The notes beneath the pieces are model-generated. The model saw only the letters and a program-made list of their open reading frames with translations, did no database searches and was not told where the DNA came from. A stretch of DNA of 25,023 nucleotides from a virus, in the IMG/VR virus record IMGVR_UViG_3300042389_000266, positions 1 through 25,023 of that record. One strand, given 5' to 3'. Shown piece after piece: positions 1 to 8,667 of the stretch. Position 1 is the stretch's first letter. Each line of letters opens with the position of its first letter. A program made the position numbers and the translations under genes.

Positions 1-3000
1 CGAACAAAGTTCCATTCTGGTTCTGATGGCTTAATAAACAAAAAGTTTACTAATAGAATTGTAACTACAGATTATTTAACTTTATCTGTAGGTAACATAG
101 TGTATGTTGGAACAATTACTGATGGAGATATTACTTATGCAAAAGCGCAAGCATCTCCTGCTGGAAATTATGATGTAATTGGTATAGTGGAATCTATTAG
201 TGGTGGTTCTGCAACAATAGTGTTGAATGGTGAATTTGAACTCAATGGAGTTAGTTCCCTAGAACCAGGCATAAAATATTACTTATCTCAAACAACTGCT
301 GGTCAATATGTTCAAGAAGGTACATATTCAACTGGTATAATAAAGCCAGTATTTGTTGCAATTTCTTCCAGCAAGGGTATTTTGCTTGGTGCAAACGAAA
401 ATGCAAACATATCAAGTGTATCTGTCACCGATCAAGCACTTAATGAAGAAACTCTAGAAGTAAATTCTCCAAACTTTGATCTTAAGTTTGTTGCTGGACC
501 AAATATTGATTTGGATATTAATTCCAACAACGAAGTTGAAATACGAGTAGTAGATCTTGCTGGTTCTCAAGACACATTTAGAACTATTACTGTTAATGGT
601 GTTGGTTCCGATGGTGATGGTTCTGTGGTTGCTGATGTTCCAAATGATACTTTGACATTTACTAGTAGTACTTTGTCAATCACAGCAAACTCCACTACAG
701 ATACTATAAATTTTGAAGCACCAAATGCATTTACTACATTTAAATTCAGTGATGGAACAGATTATTCTTATGTTGCTGAATCAACATCAGATACTTTACA
801 ATTAATTGCTGGAGATGGTGTCACCTTCACACAAAACACCGATGATTCTATAATCATTTCGGCAACTGTTGAGGGTGGAGTTGCCCCAGAAAATATTACA
901 TATTCTGGAGCATATCAAGTATTGGTTTCCGATTCATCATCTGATGGAATGGCAGTATCGCTTTTAGGTGGTGATGCAGATTCGTTCACAATAGGTTATG
1001 GTTTGGGAACAACAAATATTGCTTTGGATCATACTAAAGAAATAACACTTTCCGCAGGAACTGATGAATACACATATGATGGTGATCTTTATAATTTAAA
1101 CTCTAGCGGTGACTGGCCAACAACAACTTGGTCAAAATATTTACCAGATCAACTTGCTGGTTATATGGTGGGAAGAATTACAACAAGTGCTTTAGGTGAT
1201 AATAGCACATTCCCTGATAGTAAAATAAGAAGACTTTCAAGAAGAGATGTCAGACACTTTTTGGGTATAGCCCAAGAAGGATTTATTGATAATATTGGAA
1301 GTGTTTTTAATCAATGGACAATAGACGGCGGGTCAACTTATGTTACTGCAAACGATAAATCTGGTGTTCTTAACATACAGGCGGGTGCTGGTATATCTCT
1401 TTCAAATCCCGGCGCACCAGATAGAATAGTAATCACAAATACAGGTGTTGCTCAAAATGCATTTGGTAGCGTAATAGTTAAAAATTACAATGGTAGCACG
1501 ATAGATTCATTTGATGCTGCTAGTTCTTCAGATAATTTTACTTTAAAATCTGGTAGATTTGTTACAATTGACACAGATACCAATAGTGATACTGCAATTT
1601 TTGATATTTCTATACCAGACGATTACTCAATATTGGGTAACCCAGGCACAACAGATGGTATGGGTATAATTAGTCTTGCAAGTAATAGTTACTCTTTATT
1701 GGGTCGTTCTGGTGGTCCAATTGAAGCAATTACAGCAGATACTCTTAAGTGGACTGGAGTAACTTCTGGTACTTTAACTTCTCCCGAAATGGAACTACCA
1801 TATTTTGGTGTAGTACAAGTTGGAACAGCAGGCACACCAACCATATTGAACTCATATGGTGTTGGTAAAGGTGCATTAAGAGTTGAAGCTGGTTCTGGTG
1901 TAACTTTAACAGCAGACACCAATACAAATACAATTACTATTACATCTGAAGGTGGTCCAGGCACTACAACCGAAAATGCACTAAGAACACTATTTGCTAA
2001 TAGTTCGCAATATAATTTTAGTTCAACTTTTAATAGAGTCAGATTAAATAACGGTAATGGAATTGCCATAACAAGCAGTTCAGATTCAACCGACGCAATA
2101 TTGAATTTTAATCTAGCATCTATACCAAACAACAGTGTTCTTGCTAATACCAATAGTATTGACGCGGTTCCTACACATTTGAGTTTTGCTACCGATCAAA
2201 TTTTAGGTAGACTTGGTGGTTCTGGTGCATTGGGTGCGTATCCCATTAAGTCTGGTACTGGAACAACATTAAGAGAACGACTTGACATAAGACATTATGG
2301 TAAGGTTCAAATATCAGATGGAACCACAGTAACAGATTTAACAGCTCTCGGTAGCGGCACTGCAACCTCAACGACAGGTGCCACTTTACGATTAAGAGCT
2401 GGATCAAATATTACATTGTCTGGCTCACTTTCCAACGATAGCACATCTATAATAACAATCACCGGAGCAAATCCATCATTAATTTTAGATACTAATCCAG
2501 AATTTTCTGGAAGCGTATTCAGTGGTACTGGAAGACAAAATGTTATAACATATGGTGATCCATTTATTGGTGTCGTTCCTAGCGGTAAAGCAATAGTAGA
2601 ACGACACAGAACATATGATGTTTCTAATGCAAATAATGAACATTTTATAACATTTAGAGAACTACAATTACCTCTAATTAATAGTTCACTTTCTACTTTT
2701 GCCACAGTAACTTCTCCAGTTACAGGACAAAGCATAAAAGCAGATTCTGGTAATGCAACTCAATACATGTATGCGGGTGGGTATACCTTAAATGTTAGAA
2801 ATCTTTCAGCCGGTTCAACAACTCAAGGTAATTTGACTTTTGTTGGTGATGCAATTCGTTTAAGTGCAACTGGCACCATACATTTAGAAGGAACTGGTAC
2901 TGCTGTAAACTTGAATGCTAAAGTTTTAAGAGGTACTTCTAATACATTTAAATTTGGTGCTGTTGGAGAATGTATTCTGTCATCAACAAATACAAGCGGT

Positions 3001-3606
3001 ACAGTTAGTAGTACAAATTTTATAATGCACAGCGGTTCTTCATTCATGTTGCGTTTTGGTGCAACACCGATAACTCAACTACTTTTCACAGATGAAGATC
3101 AAGATGGTGAAGTAAGAATAACCACAACTGGAACAGGAGCAAATAAAAAAGTAGTATTTGATACAGATGTTGATTTTGGTGTAGTTAGTGGCTCTACAAG
3201 AACAATTGATTTTGCAAATGCTACGATAGTAGGTTTAACTGTATCTTCGCACAGTTCAACACACGACGCCGTTGATAGTGCCAGTTCCAATACTGTAGCA
3301 AGTATTGGTACAGATCCTATACAGGCTTGGCAAGTGGGTGGAGTTGCGCGCGGTCAACCCACCATGCTAAATACTATCGGTATAGTAAATGGAGATGGAC
3401 AGTACGATTTTGATTTAAGTGCTGTATCCAAAGCACTCCTCTATAGTGGTTCTACCACATACAATACTACAAATTATACCAGTAGTATAACAGCATCGAC
3501 AAAAGGACCACTTTACTTAGTCGTTCCAAGTGATACGGATACCACAAATCCTGCTGCATGGCCTCCAGGTCCTCCAGGTCAAATTATTCTCATAAGAAAG
3601 CCATAA
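1..3606 (+). CDS. Large repetitive tail fibre-like structural protein, 5' end missing
   Basis: The reading frame is open from the first base of the window, so the gene starts upstream; the GTG at 100 is only the first possible internal start. About 1201 residues are visible. The protein is rich in Ser, Thr, Gly, Asn and Asp and almost lacks Cys. It carries many divergent copies of a beta-strand module of the form aGsGvtlt-(D/N-rich turn)-ntitIs, for example near 811-870, 1381-1440, 1885-1947 and 2395-2463. Such modules are typical of phage fibres and adhesins. The C-terminus ends in a short Pro/Gly stretch (WPPGPPGQ). The next gene starts 4 bases after the stop. Its position ahead of the neck genes fits a virion fibre. 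I cannot match it to a named T4 fibre gene, and the receptor or partner is unknown. Virion fibre is inference from composition and repeats. Confidence 0.7.
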   Translation, partial: RTKFHSGSDGLINKKFTNRIVTTDYLTLSVGNIVYVGTITDGDITYAKAQASPAGNYDVIGIVESISGGSATIVLNGEFELNGVSSLEPGIKYYLSQTTAGQYVQEGTYSTGIIKPVFVAISSSKGILLGANENANISSVSVTDQALNEETLEVNSPNFDLKFVAGPNIDLDINSNNEVEIRVVDLAGSQDTFRTITVNGVGSDGDGSVVADVPNDTLTFTSSTLSITANSTTDTINFEAPNAFTTFKFSDGTDYSYVAESTSDTLQLIAGDGVTFTQNTDDSIIISATVEGGVAPENITYSGAYQVLVSDSSSDGMAVSLLGGDADSFTIGYGLGTTNIALDHTKEITLSAGTDEYTYDGDLYNLNSSGDWPTTTWSKYLPDQLAGYMVGRITTSALGDNSTFPDSKIRRLSRRDVRHFLGIAQEGFIDNIGSVFNQWTIDGGSTYVTANDKSGVLNIQAGAGISLSNPGAPDRIVITNTGVAQNAFGSVIVKNYNGSTIDSFDAASSSDNFTLKSGRFVTIDTDTNSDTAIFDISIPDDYSILGNPGTTDGMGIISLASNSYSLLGRSGGPIEAITADTLKWTGVTSGTLTSPEMELPYFGVVQVGTAGTPTILNSYGVGKGALRVEAGSGVTLTADTNTNTITITSEGGPGTTTENALRTLFANSSQYNFSSTFNRVRLNNGNGIAITSSSDSTDAILNFNLASIPNNSVLANTNSIDAVPTHLSFATDQILGRLGGSGALGAYPIKSGTGTTLRERLDIRHYGKVQISDGTTVTDLTALGSGTATSTTGATLRLRAGSNITLSGSLSNDSTSIITITGANPSLILDTNPEFSGSVFSGTGRQNVITYGDPFIGVVPSGKAIVERHRTYDVSNANNEHFITFRELQLPLINSSLSTFATVTSPVTGQSIKADSGNATQYMYAGGYTLNVRNLSAGSTTQGNLTFVGDAIRLSATGTIHLEGTGTAVNLNAKVLRGTSNTFKFGAVGECILSSTNTSGTVSSTNFIMHSGSSFMLRFGATPITQLLFTDEDQDGEVRITTTGTGANKKVVFDTDVDFGVVSGSTRTIDFANATIVGLTVSSHSSTHDAVDSASSNTVASIGTDPIQAWQVGGVARGQPTMLNTIGIVNGDGQYDFDLSAVSKALLYSGSTTYNTTNYTSSITASTKGPLYLVVPSDTDTTNPAAWPPGPPGQIILIRKP

Positions 3607-3610
3607 TATT

Positions 3611-3745
3611 ATGTTTGTAAGAGATAGTGGAAATACACCAAGAGAAATATCTAGAATATTTGTCAGAGATAGTTCTGGAAATCCTCAAGAAATTTCAAAA
3701 ATATATGTCCGCGATGGTAGCGGTAATCCTATATTAGTTTTTGAT
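3611..3745 (+). repeat. Three tandem 45-bp (15-codon) repeats encoding VRD modules
   Basis: The first 45 codons of this gene are three consecutive 15-residue units, each with the core (F/Y)VRD followed by SGN-P and, in the first two, EIS. The units differ at many synonymous positions, so the repeat is old or under protein-level selection rather than a fresh duplication. Confidence 0.8.
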
Positions 3746-5986
3746 AATACCACTGTAGTTGTTCCTGATTTATGTCCAAGTTGCACTGCTGGTAGTGTTT
3801 ACTATTTTACTGTGGGTGGTAGTGGTACGGGGAATACCATTTTCACATTGTCTTTGGGACAATCATATGCTAATTATCCTCAAATTAGCAGTACCGTCCA
3901 AAATGGAACAAATACACCCTCAATCAATATACAAAAAGATTATTGGTCAAAAGTATCAATAAAATATGACATTTTAAAAACAAATAGTGAAAATTTAGAA
4001 ACACAAACCACTTATTATAATACTCTTGAACAAAATTTAGATAGTAGTTTTTGTGAATGGTGCATAACGGATTTTTCTATTACTTCGCTTTTTCCAACTC
4101 TTATGGCAGAAACGTTATTGGGAACTTCTATTGATGGACAACCAATTACAGGTTATGGAAATTTAAATAATTATCCTGTGCTTCCGGGCTACATTATAGT
4201 GGATTATAAAACATACAACAAACGAAGCACGGTATTTTCTATTATGAATATGCCTCAAATTCAATGGACCACTCATGGTGTAAATTACACAAATCCAGAA
4301 ACATCACAGGTTTTGGTTCCTTTTGGTGCATATGATTCTCGATTTGCCCCAGATACAGTCCCTAGTACCAGAAGTAGTACAATTTACCCGTTTTATAACA
4401 GGCCTGTGTTATTAAATGTTCCAGATTTACAACCCGGTGGTCAAGGGTTTAGTCATAATAGTTTATGTGGGCAAGAGTATTGCGGTGGTATATTTACTCA
4501 AGAATTTTTTGAACGTTGGGCATTTGGTTCATGTTGGAATTGGGGTTCTGGTGGATCTCAAAGATTTTTTGAATCCATTATCCCATCTGGCATAAACATA
4601 GATCCTTGTATTACTGGTGATGTTTTTCTACCACCAAATGGTAGCACTTTCCCAACAGTAAATAATGGTACTGGAGATGATTGTAGACTATTTGTTGGTG
4701 GTTACGATCAAACCGATTGGGAAGGAATTAATCCATATTCTTGGATTCTTTATTATGAAAACGGTGCAACAGGAAACACTATACCTGAAGTATTATCATC
4801 TGCAAAACCACAAGATTGCTGTACTAGTTGTTTTTATGGACCAGTAGAATCTTCTACCCCAAACACAAATGATATGTGCAGACACATATATCAAATACCA
4901 CCAATCAATTCTTTAACTCCTCCTAGTACAAAATTAGATTTCTTTGACAGTATTGGTACTGGAGCCGTTCTTGGACCAGAAATTCAGGGTTCTTCCTCTA
5001 GTGCAGTTATTCGTTATACTCTTCCTGCGTATGTTACGCTAGATCCTGCATTAAAATCAAAAATAGTAAAAATGTTTGCCGTGAATTCTAGCAATTCTAA
5101 TATAGATTCATTTATAAATGCTGGACCAGATTTGTTTGGTGATGATTCGGGTAGCACACTAACGACAGAAGAACTTTCTGTTTGGAGAGCTATTAGTGGG
5201 TTCATGGGTTTAAATATTAAAAATGGATTACCTTTAGAAAATTTTGAAAGAGTTTATTTATCATCTTCATCTTTTTATTATGAAGAAAACAGATTTGATG
5301 CTAATCCATTTGGTCCAGCACCACAACTTTCATTTTATCCCGCAGCACCAATAGGCATTTCTACAGTATCTGGTGCCTCTTCTCTTGGACAATATCCTTT
5401 GATATGGTGGAGTATGTCTGGATATCCAACAGAACAATCAACTCATTATATTGTATTGGAATTAGAATTTAATGCAGAAAACTGTGCGACTTCTATAGCA
5501 AATAAAAATGATGCATTCCGATTAGAAAATTTAAGAAAAATACTAAAAGGTATACAGTTTTATCCAGTACAATTTTCTTGCAAAAATATGATAGGTTTGA
5601 AATATCAAACAGGAATTGCGACTCCCACAGAAGTAGACGCAATTAGACATTTTCCACATCCTGCATATGCAGAATTAGTAATCGATAGTACAGTACAAAA
5701 TGGTATAGATGTAGTTACTGGTACAAATGTAAATGGTTGTGGATTTGTTGATATATTATGGACTAATCAATTGATACCAGTAGATCAGGGTGGAACTGGT
5801 GTAGTAACAAGTACTACTTCTTCATCACAACAAACGAGGGAACAAAAAACATTACTTTATAATTATAAGTTTATTTCCAGTAGTGTTCCTGTTGCACGTT
5901 ATACCTTTATGAGATTAAGATTACCATCAATGACATATAGCAAATTCTTAACCAAATATTATAAACCACAAACTACTATTTCTTGA
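3611..5986 (+). CDS. Probable virion structural protein with N-terminal VRD repeats and CxxC pairs
   Basis: The protein has 791 residues. It opens with three in-phase 15-residue repeats (consensus (I/M)(F/Y)VRDsSGNPqeIS, residues 1-45). Similar VRDG/VKDG-type repeats occur at the ends of other phage tail structural proteins, from memory. A long body without a recognised domain follows, rich in Ser, Asn, Tyr and aromatic residues. Cysteine pairs stand out: CPSC at residues 55-58, CEWC at 148-151, and further on a CGQEYC cluster and a CCTSC cluster. No signal peptide or membrane segment is seen. It lies 4 bases after the fibre gene, with only a weak ribosome-binding site, so translation is probably coupled to it. 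A sigma70-like promoter overlaps its stop codon and serves the next gene. Its role is probably tail fibre, fibre connector or baseplate-associated. The exact function is unknown. Confidence 0.6.
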   Translation: MFVRDSGNTPREISRIFVRDSSGNPQEISKIYVRDGSGNPILVFDNTTVVVPDLCPSCTAGSVYYFTVGGSGTGNTIFTLSLGQSYANYPQISSTVQNGTNTPSINIQKDYWSKVSIKYDILKTNSENLETQTTYYNTLEQNLDSSFCEWCITDFSITSLFPTLMAETLLGTSIDGQPITGYGNLNNYPVLPGYIIVDYKTYNKRSTVFSIMNMPQIQWTTHGVNYTNPETSQVLVPFGAYDSRFAPDTVPSTRSSTIYPFYNRPVLLNVPDLQPGGQGFSHNSLCGQEYCGGIFTQEFFERWAFGSCWNWGSGGSQRFFESIIPSGINIDPCITGDVFLPPNGSTFPTVNNGTGDDCRLFVGGYDQTDWEGINPYSWILYYENGATGNTIPEVLSSAKPQDCCTSCFYGPVESSTPNTNDMCRHIYQIPPINSLTPPSTKLDFFDSIGTGAVLGPEIQGSSSSAVIRYTLPAYVTLDPALKSKIVKMFAVNSSNSNIDSFINAGPDLFGDDSGSTLTTEELSVWRAISGFMGLNIKNGLPLENFERVYLSSSSFYYEENRFDANPFGPAPQLSFYPAAPIGISTVSGASSLGQYPLIWWSMSGYPTEQSTHYIVLELEFNAENCATSIANKNDAFRLENLRKILKGIQFYPVQFSCKNMIGLKYQTGIATPTEVDAIRHFPHPAYAELVIDSTVQNGIDVVTGTNVNGCGFVDILWTNQLIPVDQGGTGVVTSTTSSSQQTREQKTLLYNYKFISSSVPVARYTFMRLRLPSMTYSKFLTKYYKPQTTIS

Positions 5987-6010
5987 CTTTTATTTACTTG
6001 TCTATATAAT
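5983..6010 (+). promoter_or_regulatory. Sigma70-like promoter for the 115-aa gene
   Basis: A TTGACT -35 box (5983-5988) and a perfect TATAAT -10 box (6005-6010) are separated by 16 bases. The start of transcription would fall near 6017, about 20 bases before the AAGGAG ribosome-binding site (6028-6033) of the gene at 6039. The -35 box begins inside the previous stop codon region. This is an unmodified host-type or phage early-type promoter, unlike the TATAAATA late boxes elsewhere. No transcript data are available, so use is inferred. Confidence 0.65.
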
Positions 6011-6038
6011 AAGCATAGAAATGCAATAAGGAGATATT

Positions 6039-6386
6039 ATGAAAGTTAGATTGATTGACATTTATGGATCTGTTTCAGTTTTAAACAAATTAGTAGAAGA
6101 ACCACTTCCAACCAAAATTTCATTTAAATTAATGAAATTGCTAAATGCTTTAAATGCTGAAGTGAAACTAGTAGAAGATCAAAGATTAAAACTAGTTAAA
6201 CAATATTCTGAAGACGGTAATACCGTGTCTGAACAAAACAAAGAGGCATTTATAAAAGAATTTAGTGAATTCTTAAATGACGAGATAGAAGTAACATGGG
6301 AACCACTTAATGTAGATATTTTGGGTGATTCTATAAAACTTTCTGTAACCGATTTAGCAAAAATTCAATATTTGTTTAAAGATTAA
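6039..6386 (+). CDS. Small phage protein of unknown function, faintly DUF1617-like
   Basis: The protein has 115 residues and no membrane segment or signal peptide. It is predicted to be mostly helical in the middle (about residues 25-65, Leu/Lys/Glu-rich, heptad-like) with a strand-rich C-terminal part. The pattern of a short N-terminal start, PLPTKISFKL, a Lys/Glu helix and a C-terminal LSVTDLAKI reminds me of the DUF1617 family of small phage proteins, but this is from memory and weak. The start is supported by an ideal AAGGAG at 6028-6033. It is the only gene between the fibre and neck genes with its own sigma70-like promoter, so it may be made earlier than its neighbours. It is followed by the gp13 control hairpin. 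The function is unknown. Confidence 0.75.
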   Translation: MKVRLIDIYGSVSVLNKLVEEPLPTKISFKLMKLLNALNAEVKLVEDQRLKLVKQYSEDGNTVSEQNKEAFIKEFSEFLNDEIEVTWEPLNVDILGDSIKLSVTDLAKIQYLFKD

Positions 6387-6409
6387 GTAAACAACATTTA
6401 CAAAAAAGG

Positions 6410-6448
6410 ATCTCCTTGGTTTTATAAATAATGTAGAACCAAGGAGAT
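6410..6448 (+). promoter_or_regulatory. RBS-masking hairpin upstream of gp13 with late promoter in its loop
   Basis: ATCTCCTTGGTT (6410-6421) and AACCAAGGAGAT (6437-6448) form a perfect 12-bp inverted repeat around a 15-base loop; G-U and A-U pairs can extend the base outward. The right arm contains the AAGGAG ribosome-binding site of gp13 (start at 6456), and the loop contains TATAAATA. RNA reading through from upstream would fold and hide the site. RNA started at the late promoter, near 6436, would lack the left arm. The same logic is known for T4 genes e, soc, 49 and I-TevI. The sequence is seen; the function is inferred. It could also act as a weak terminator, but only a short T tract follows. 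Confidence 0.75.
6423..6430 (+). promoter_or_regulatory. T4-type late promoter box (TATAAATA) for gp13
   Basis: This is a perfect match to the T4 late promoter core recognised by the gp55/gp33-modified host RNA polymerase. It lies 25 bases before the gp13 start codon, inside the loop of the masking hairpin, so initiation would occur near 6436. It probably drives the gp13-gp14-gp15 block and onward. Confidence 0.75.
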
Positions 6449-6455
6449 TTTACAT

Positions 6456-7280
6456 ATGGCAAAACCTTCAACAAGGGAACAACTTAAAGATTATTGTCTA
6501 AGACGACTCGGTTATCCTGTTGTACAAATCAACGTGGATGATTCGCAAATAGAGGATCGTGTAGACGATGCTTTACAGTTTTTTGCCGAATACCATTTTG
6601 ATGGTGTAGAGAGAGTTTATTTAAGAAAACAAGTCACTCAGCAAGACATAGAGCGGGGTTATATAGATTTAACCCAACCAACTTTGGCTGCAACAGACGA
6701 TGGTATAGAAATTAAAGCAGCACCCGCATTAGACCCAGATGGAAATTCAATAATTAGTGTAATTCGTTGCTTTCAATTATTTGATACTCTGGGTGGTTTG
6801 GGTATGTTTGATGCAAAGTATCAAATCGCTTTAAATGACTTATATGGATTAAGAACCAACACATATGGTGACTCATTAATTGGTTATAACATAACAAGAA
6901 GTCATATGCAAATGCTTCAGGATATGTTGACCCCCGAAAAGATGATTGAGTTTAGCCGTGTTACAAACAGAATTTATGTGGAAACAAATTGGTCAGAAAA
7001 AATGACTAAGGGTGATTACTTGGTATTTGAGGCATATAAAATTCTTGATCCTTCGTTGTATCCAGAAATCTATAATGATCGTTTATTAAAGATGTACTTG
7101 ACAGCTTTAATTAAGCAACAATGGGGATTGAATTTATCGAAGTTTAGCGGTATGAGTTTACCCGGTGGTGTTTCATTTAATGGTGCTAACATGGCATCTG
7201 AAGCAAAAGCGGAAGTTGAAAAAATAGAAAACGAAATTCAAGCCAAATACGAACTCCCACCACAAGGATTTATAGGATAA
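6456..7280 (+). CDS. 13: Neck protein gp13
   Basis: The protein has 274 residues (T4 gp13 about 309). The N-terminal region with REQLKDYCLRRLGYP, the V-D-D-SQIEDRVDDAL helix and the following FFAEYHFDGVERVYLRK segment is characteristic of gp13 in T4-like phages. gp13 works with gp14 at the head-tail joint: after DNA packaging it binds the portal vertex, seals the head and makes it competent for tail attachment. gp14 begins 1 base after its stop, as in T4. The start is fixed by AAGGAG at 6441-6446, 9 bases upstream. Expression is probably controlled by the late promoter and hairpin just upstream. Identification is from remembered family features and gene order; confidence is high. Confidence 0.92.
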   Translation: MAKPSTREQLKDYCLRRLGYPVVQINVDDSQIEDRVDDALQFFAEYHFDGVERVYLRKQVTQQDIERGYIDLTQPTLAATDDGIEIKAAPALDPDGNSIISVIRCFQLFDTLGGLGMFDAKYQIALNDLYGLRTNTYGDSLIGYNITRSHMQMLQDMLTPEKMIEFSRVTNRIYVETNWSEKMTKGDYLVFEAYKILDPSLYPEIYNDRLLKMYLTALIKQQWGLNLSKFSGMSLPGGVSFNGANMASEAKAEVEKIENEIQAKYELPPQGFIG

Positions 7281-7281
7281 A

Positions 7282-7998
7282 ATGGCTTTAAATCCACACT
7301 TCAATAATTACGCCTATAAACCCCAACAAGATCTCATGGAAGATCTTATTGAGGAGTCCATTAAAATTAATGGAATAAATGTCTATTACATTCCTCGTAG
7401 ATTTGCAAATTTAGATCAGTTGTTTGGTGAAGATTCTACTTCTTATTTTAAAGATGCAATTCAAATAGAAATGTTTATGGACAACTACTCTGGGTTTTCT
7501 GGAGAGCGCGAAATTATTTCAAAGTTTGGTTTAGAAATAAGAGATACATTAAGTTTAGTTGTTTCGAAAAGAAGATTCCAAAGAGAAGCAGCAAAATTTG
7601 AAGTAATGGCAGATCGTCCAGTTCAAATAAGCAATCCAATGGAAGGTGATTTAATTTTTCATCCATTCTCAAAGGGATTATTTGAAATTAAATATGTAGA
7701 TAACAAAGAAGTATTTTATCAATTTGGAAAACTATACACATATAAATTAGAATGCGAACTCTTCAAGTACTCTTACGAAAACTTGAATACAGGCATATCC
7801 GAAATAGACTCTATACAAACAAATATGACGCAAACTGTTACACAACAAATGGATTATAATTCCGATGGAATCATAGACGAGACCATCACATCTATTCAAG
7901 ATACAAAACAACAAAGCGATAATGATATACTACAATCTGGTACAAGAGATTTGATTGACTTTACTGAAATTGATCCATTCTCGGAGAATAAGTATTAA
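7282..7998 (+). CDS. 14: Neck protein gp14
   Basis: The protein has 238 residues (T4 gp14 about 256). The opening ALNPHFNNYAYKPQQDL and the following DLIEESIKINGINVYYIPR segment are a hallmark of gp14. It forms the neck with gp13, and this complex completes the filled head and accepts the tail. A Gln/Thr/Asp-rich, probably flexible C-terminal region covers roughly residues 175-238. The gene sits 1 base after gp13 and its TAA stop overlaps the gp15 ATG by one base (TAATG at 7996-8000), so the three neck and tail-completion proteins are translationally coupled. There is nothing unusual otherwise. Confidence 0.92.
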   Translation: MALNPHFNNYAYKPQQDLMEDLIEESIKINGINVYYIPRRFANLDQLFGEDSTSYFKDAIQIEMFMDNYSGFSGEREIISKFGLEIRDTLSLVVSKRRFQREAAKFEVMADRPVQISNPMEGDLIFHPFSKGLFEIKYVDNKEVFYQFGKLYTYKLECELFKYSYENLNTGISEIDSIQTNMTQTVTQQMDYNSDGIIDETITSIQDTKQQSDNDILQSGTRDLIDFTEIDPFSENKY

Positions 7999-8666
7999 TG
8001 TTTACTACTTTCTATCATGGTATTACAAAAAAGATAACAGCGGCTTTCGGTACGCTGTTTAATAACATTTACATAGAACGTGGTTCCGGCAATACTTACA
8101 AGAAAATAAAAGTTCCATTAACATATGCTCCAAAAGAAAGAATGATGGAGCGTTTAAATTTGGAATTGGATGATCCTGTTGCATATGCTACTGCTCTCGG
8201 AATACCAAGAATGTCATTTATGATGACGGGATTGGAATACGATACGGAAAGAAAATTAAACAGTTCAACAAAGAGACGAGCAGAAAAGGTACAAACAAAT
8301 GGTGATGTTATTATTAATTATCACTTTAATGAAGTACCATATAAATTAACATTTTCTTTATTCATTTATAGCCGTACTATGGATGATGGTTTAAAAATTA
8401 TTGAACAAATATTCCCATTCTTTACACCAGAATTCACAATAACAATTAAACCAAGTGTATTGAGTGATGGTTACGAAAAACTAGATATTCCGATTACATT
8501 GGTTAGCACCAATACTGATCAGCAATTCGAAGGTTCTTTTAAAGACGACAACCAAAGATCTATTATATTTGAATTGCAATTTGTCGCTAGAACTTATTAC
8601 TATGGACCAGTAAGAGAAGCAGGACTTATCAAAACTATCGACGTTAATCTTTTTAATTTGGATTAA
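7998..8666 (+). CDS. 15: Tail sheath stabiliser and completion protein gp15
   Basis: The protein has 222 residues (T4 gp15 about 272, so this copy is short). The segments YIERGSGNTYKKIKVPLTYAP and PRMSFMMTGLEYD are typical of the family. In T4, gp15 forms a hexamer at the top of the finished tail, caps sheath and tube, and joins the tail to the gp13/gp14 neck. The start ATG overlaps the gp14 stop. The order gp13-gp14-gp15-gp16-gp17 is the canonical T4 one, except for a tiny extra gene inserted before gp16. Confidence 0.9.
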   Translation: MFTTFYHGITKKITAAFGTLFNNIYIERGSGNTYKKIKVPLTYAPKERMMERLNLELDDPVAYATALGIPRMSFMMTGLEYDTERKLNSSTKRRAEKVQTNGDVIINYHFNEVPYKLTFSLFIYSRTMDDGLKIIEQIFPFFTPEFTITIKPSVLSDGYEKLDIPITLVSTNTDQQFEGSFKDDNQRSIIFELQFVARTYYYGPVREAGLIKTIDVNLFNLD

Positions 8667-8667
8667 T

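Noticed and set aside
1689-2735. Long minus-strand frames inside the fibre gene (1689-2153 and 2307-2735)
   Set aside because: They mirror the Ser/Thr/Gly-rich repeats of the plus-strand gene, have hydrophobic low-complexity translations and no ribosome-binding site.
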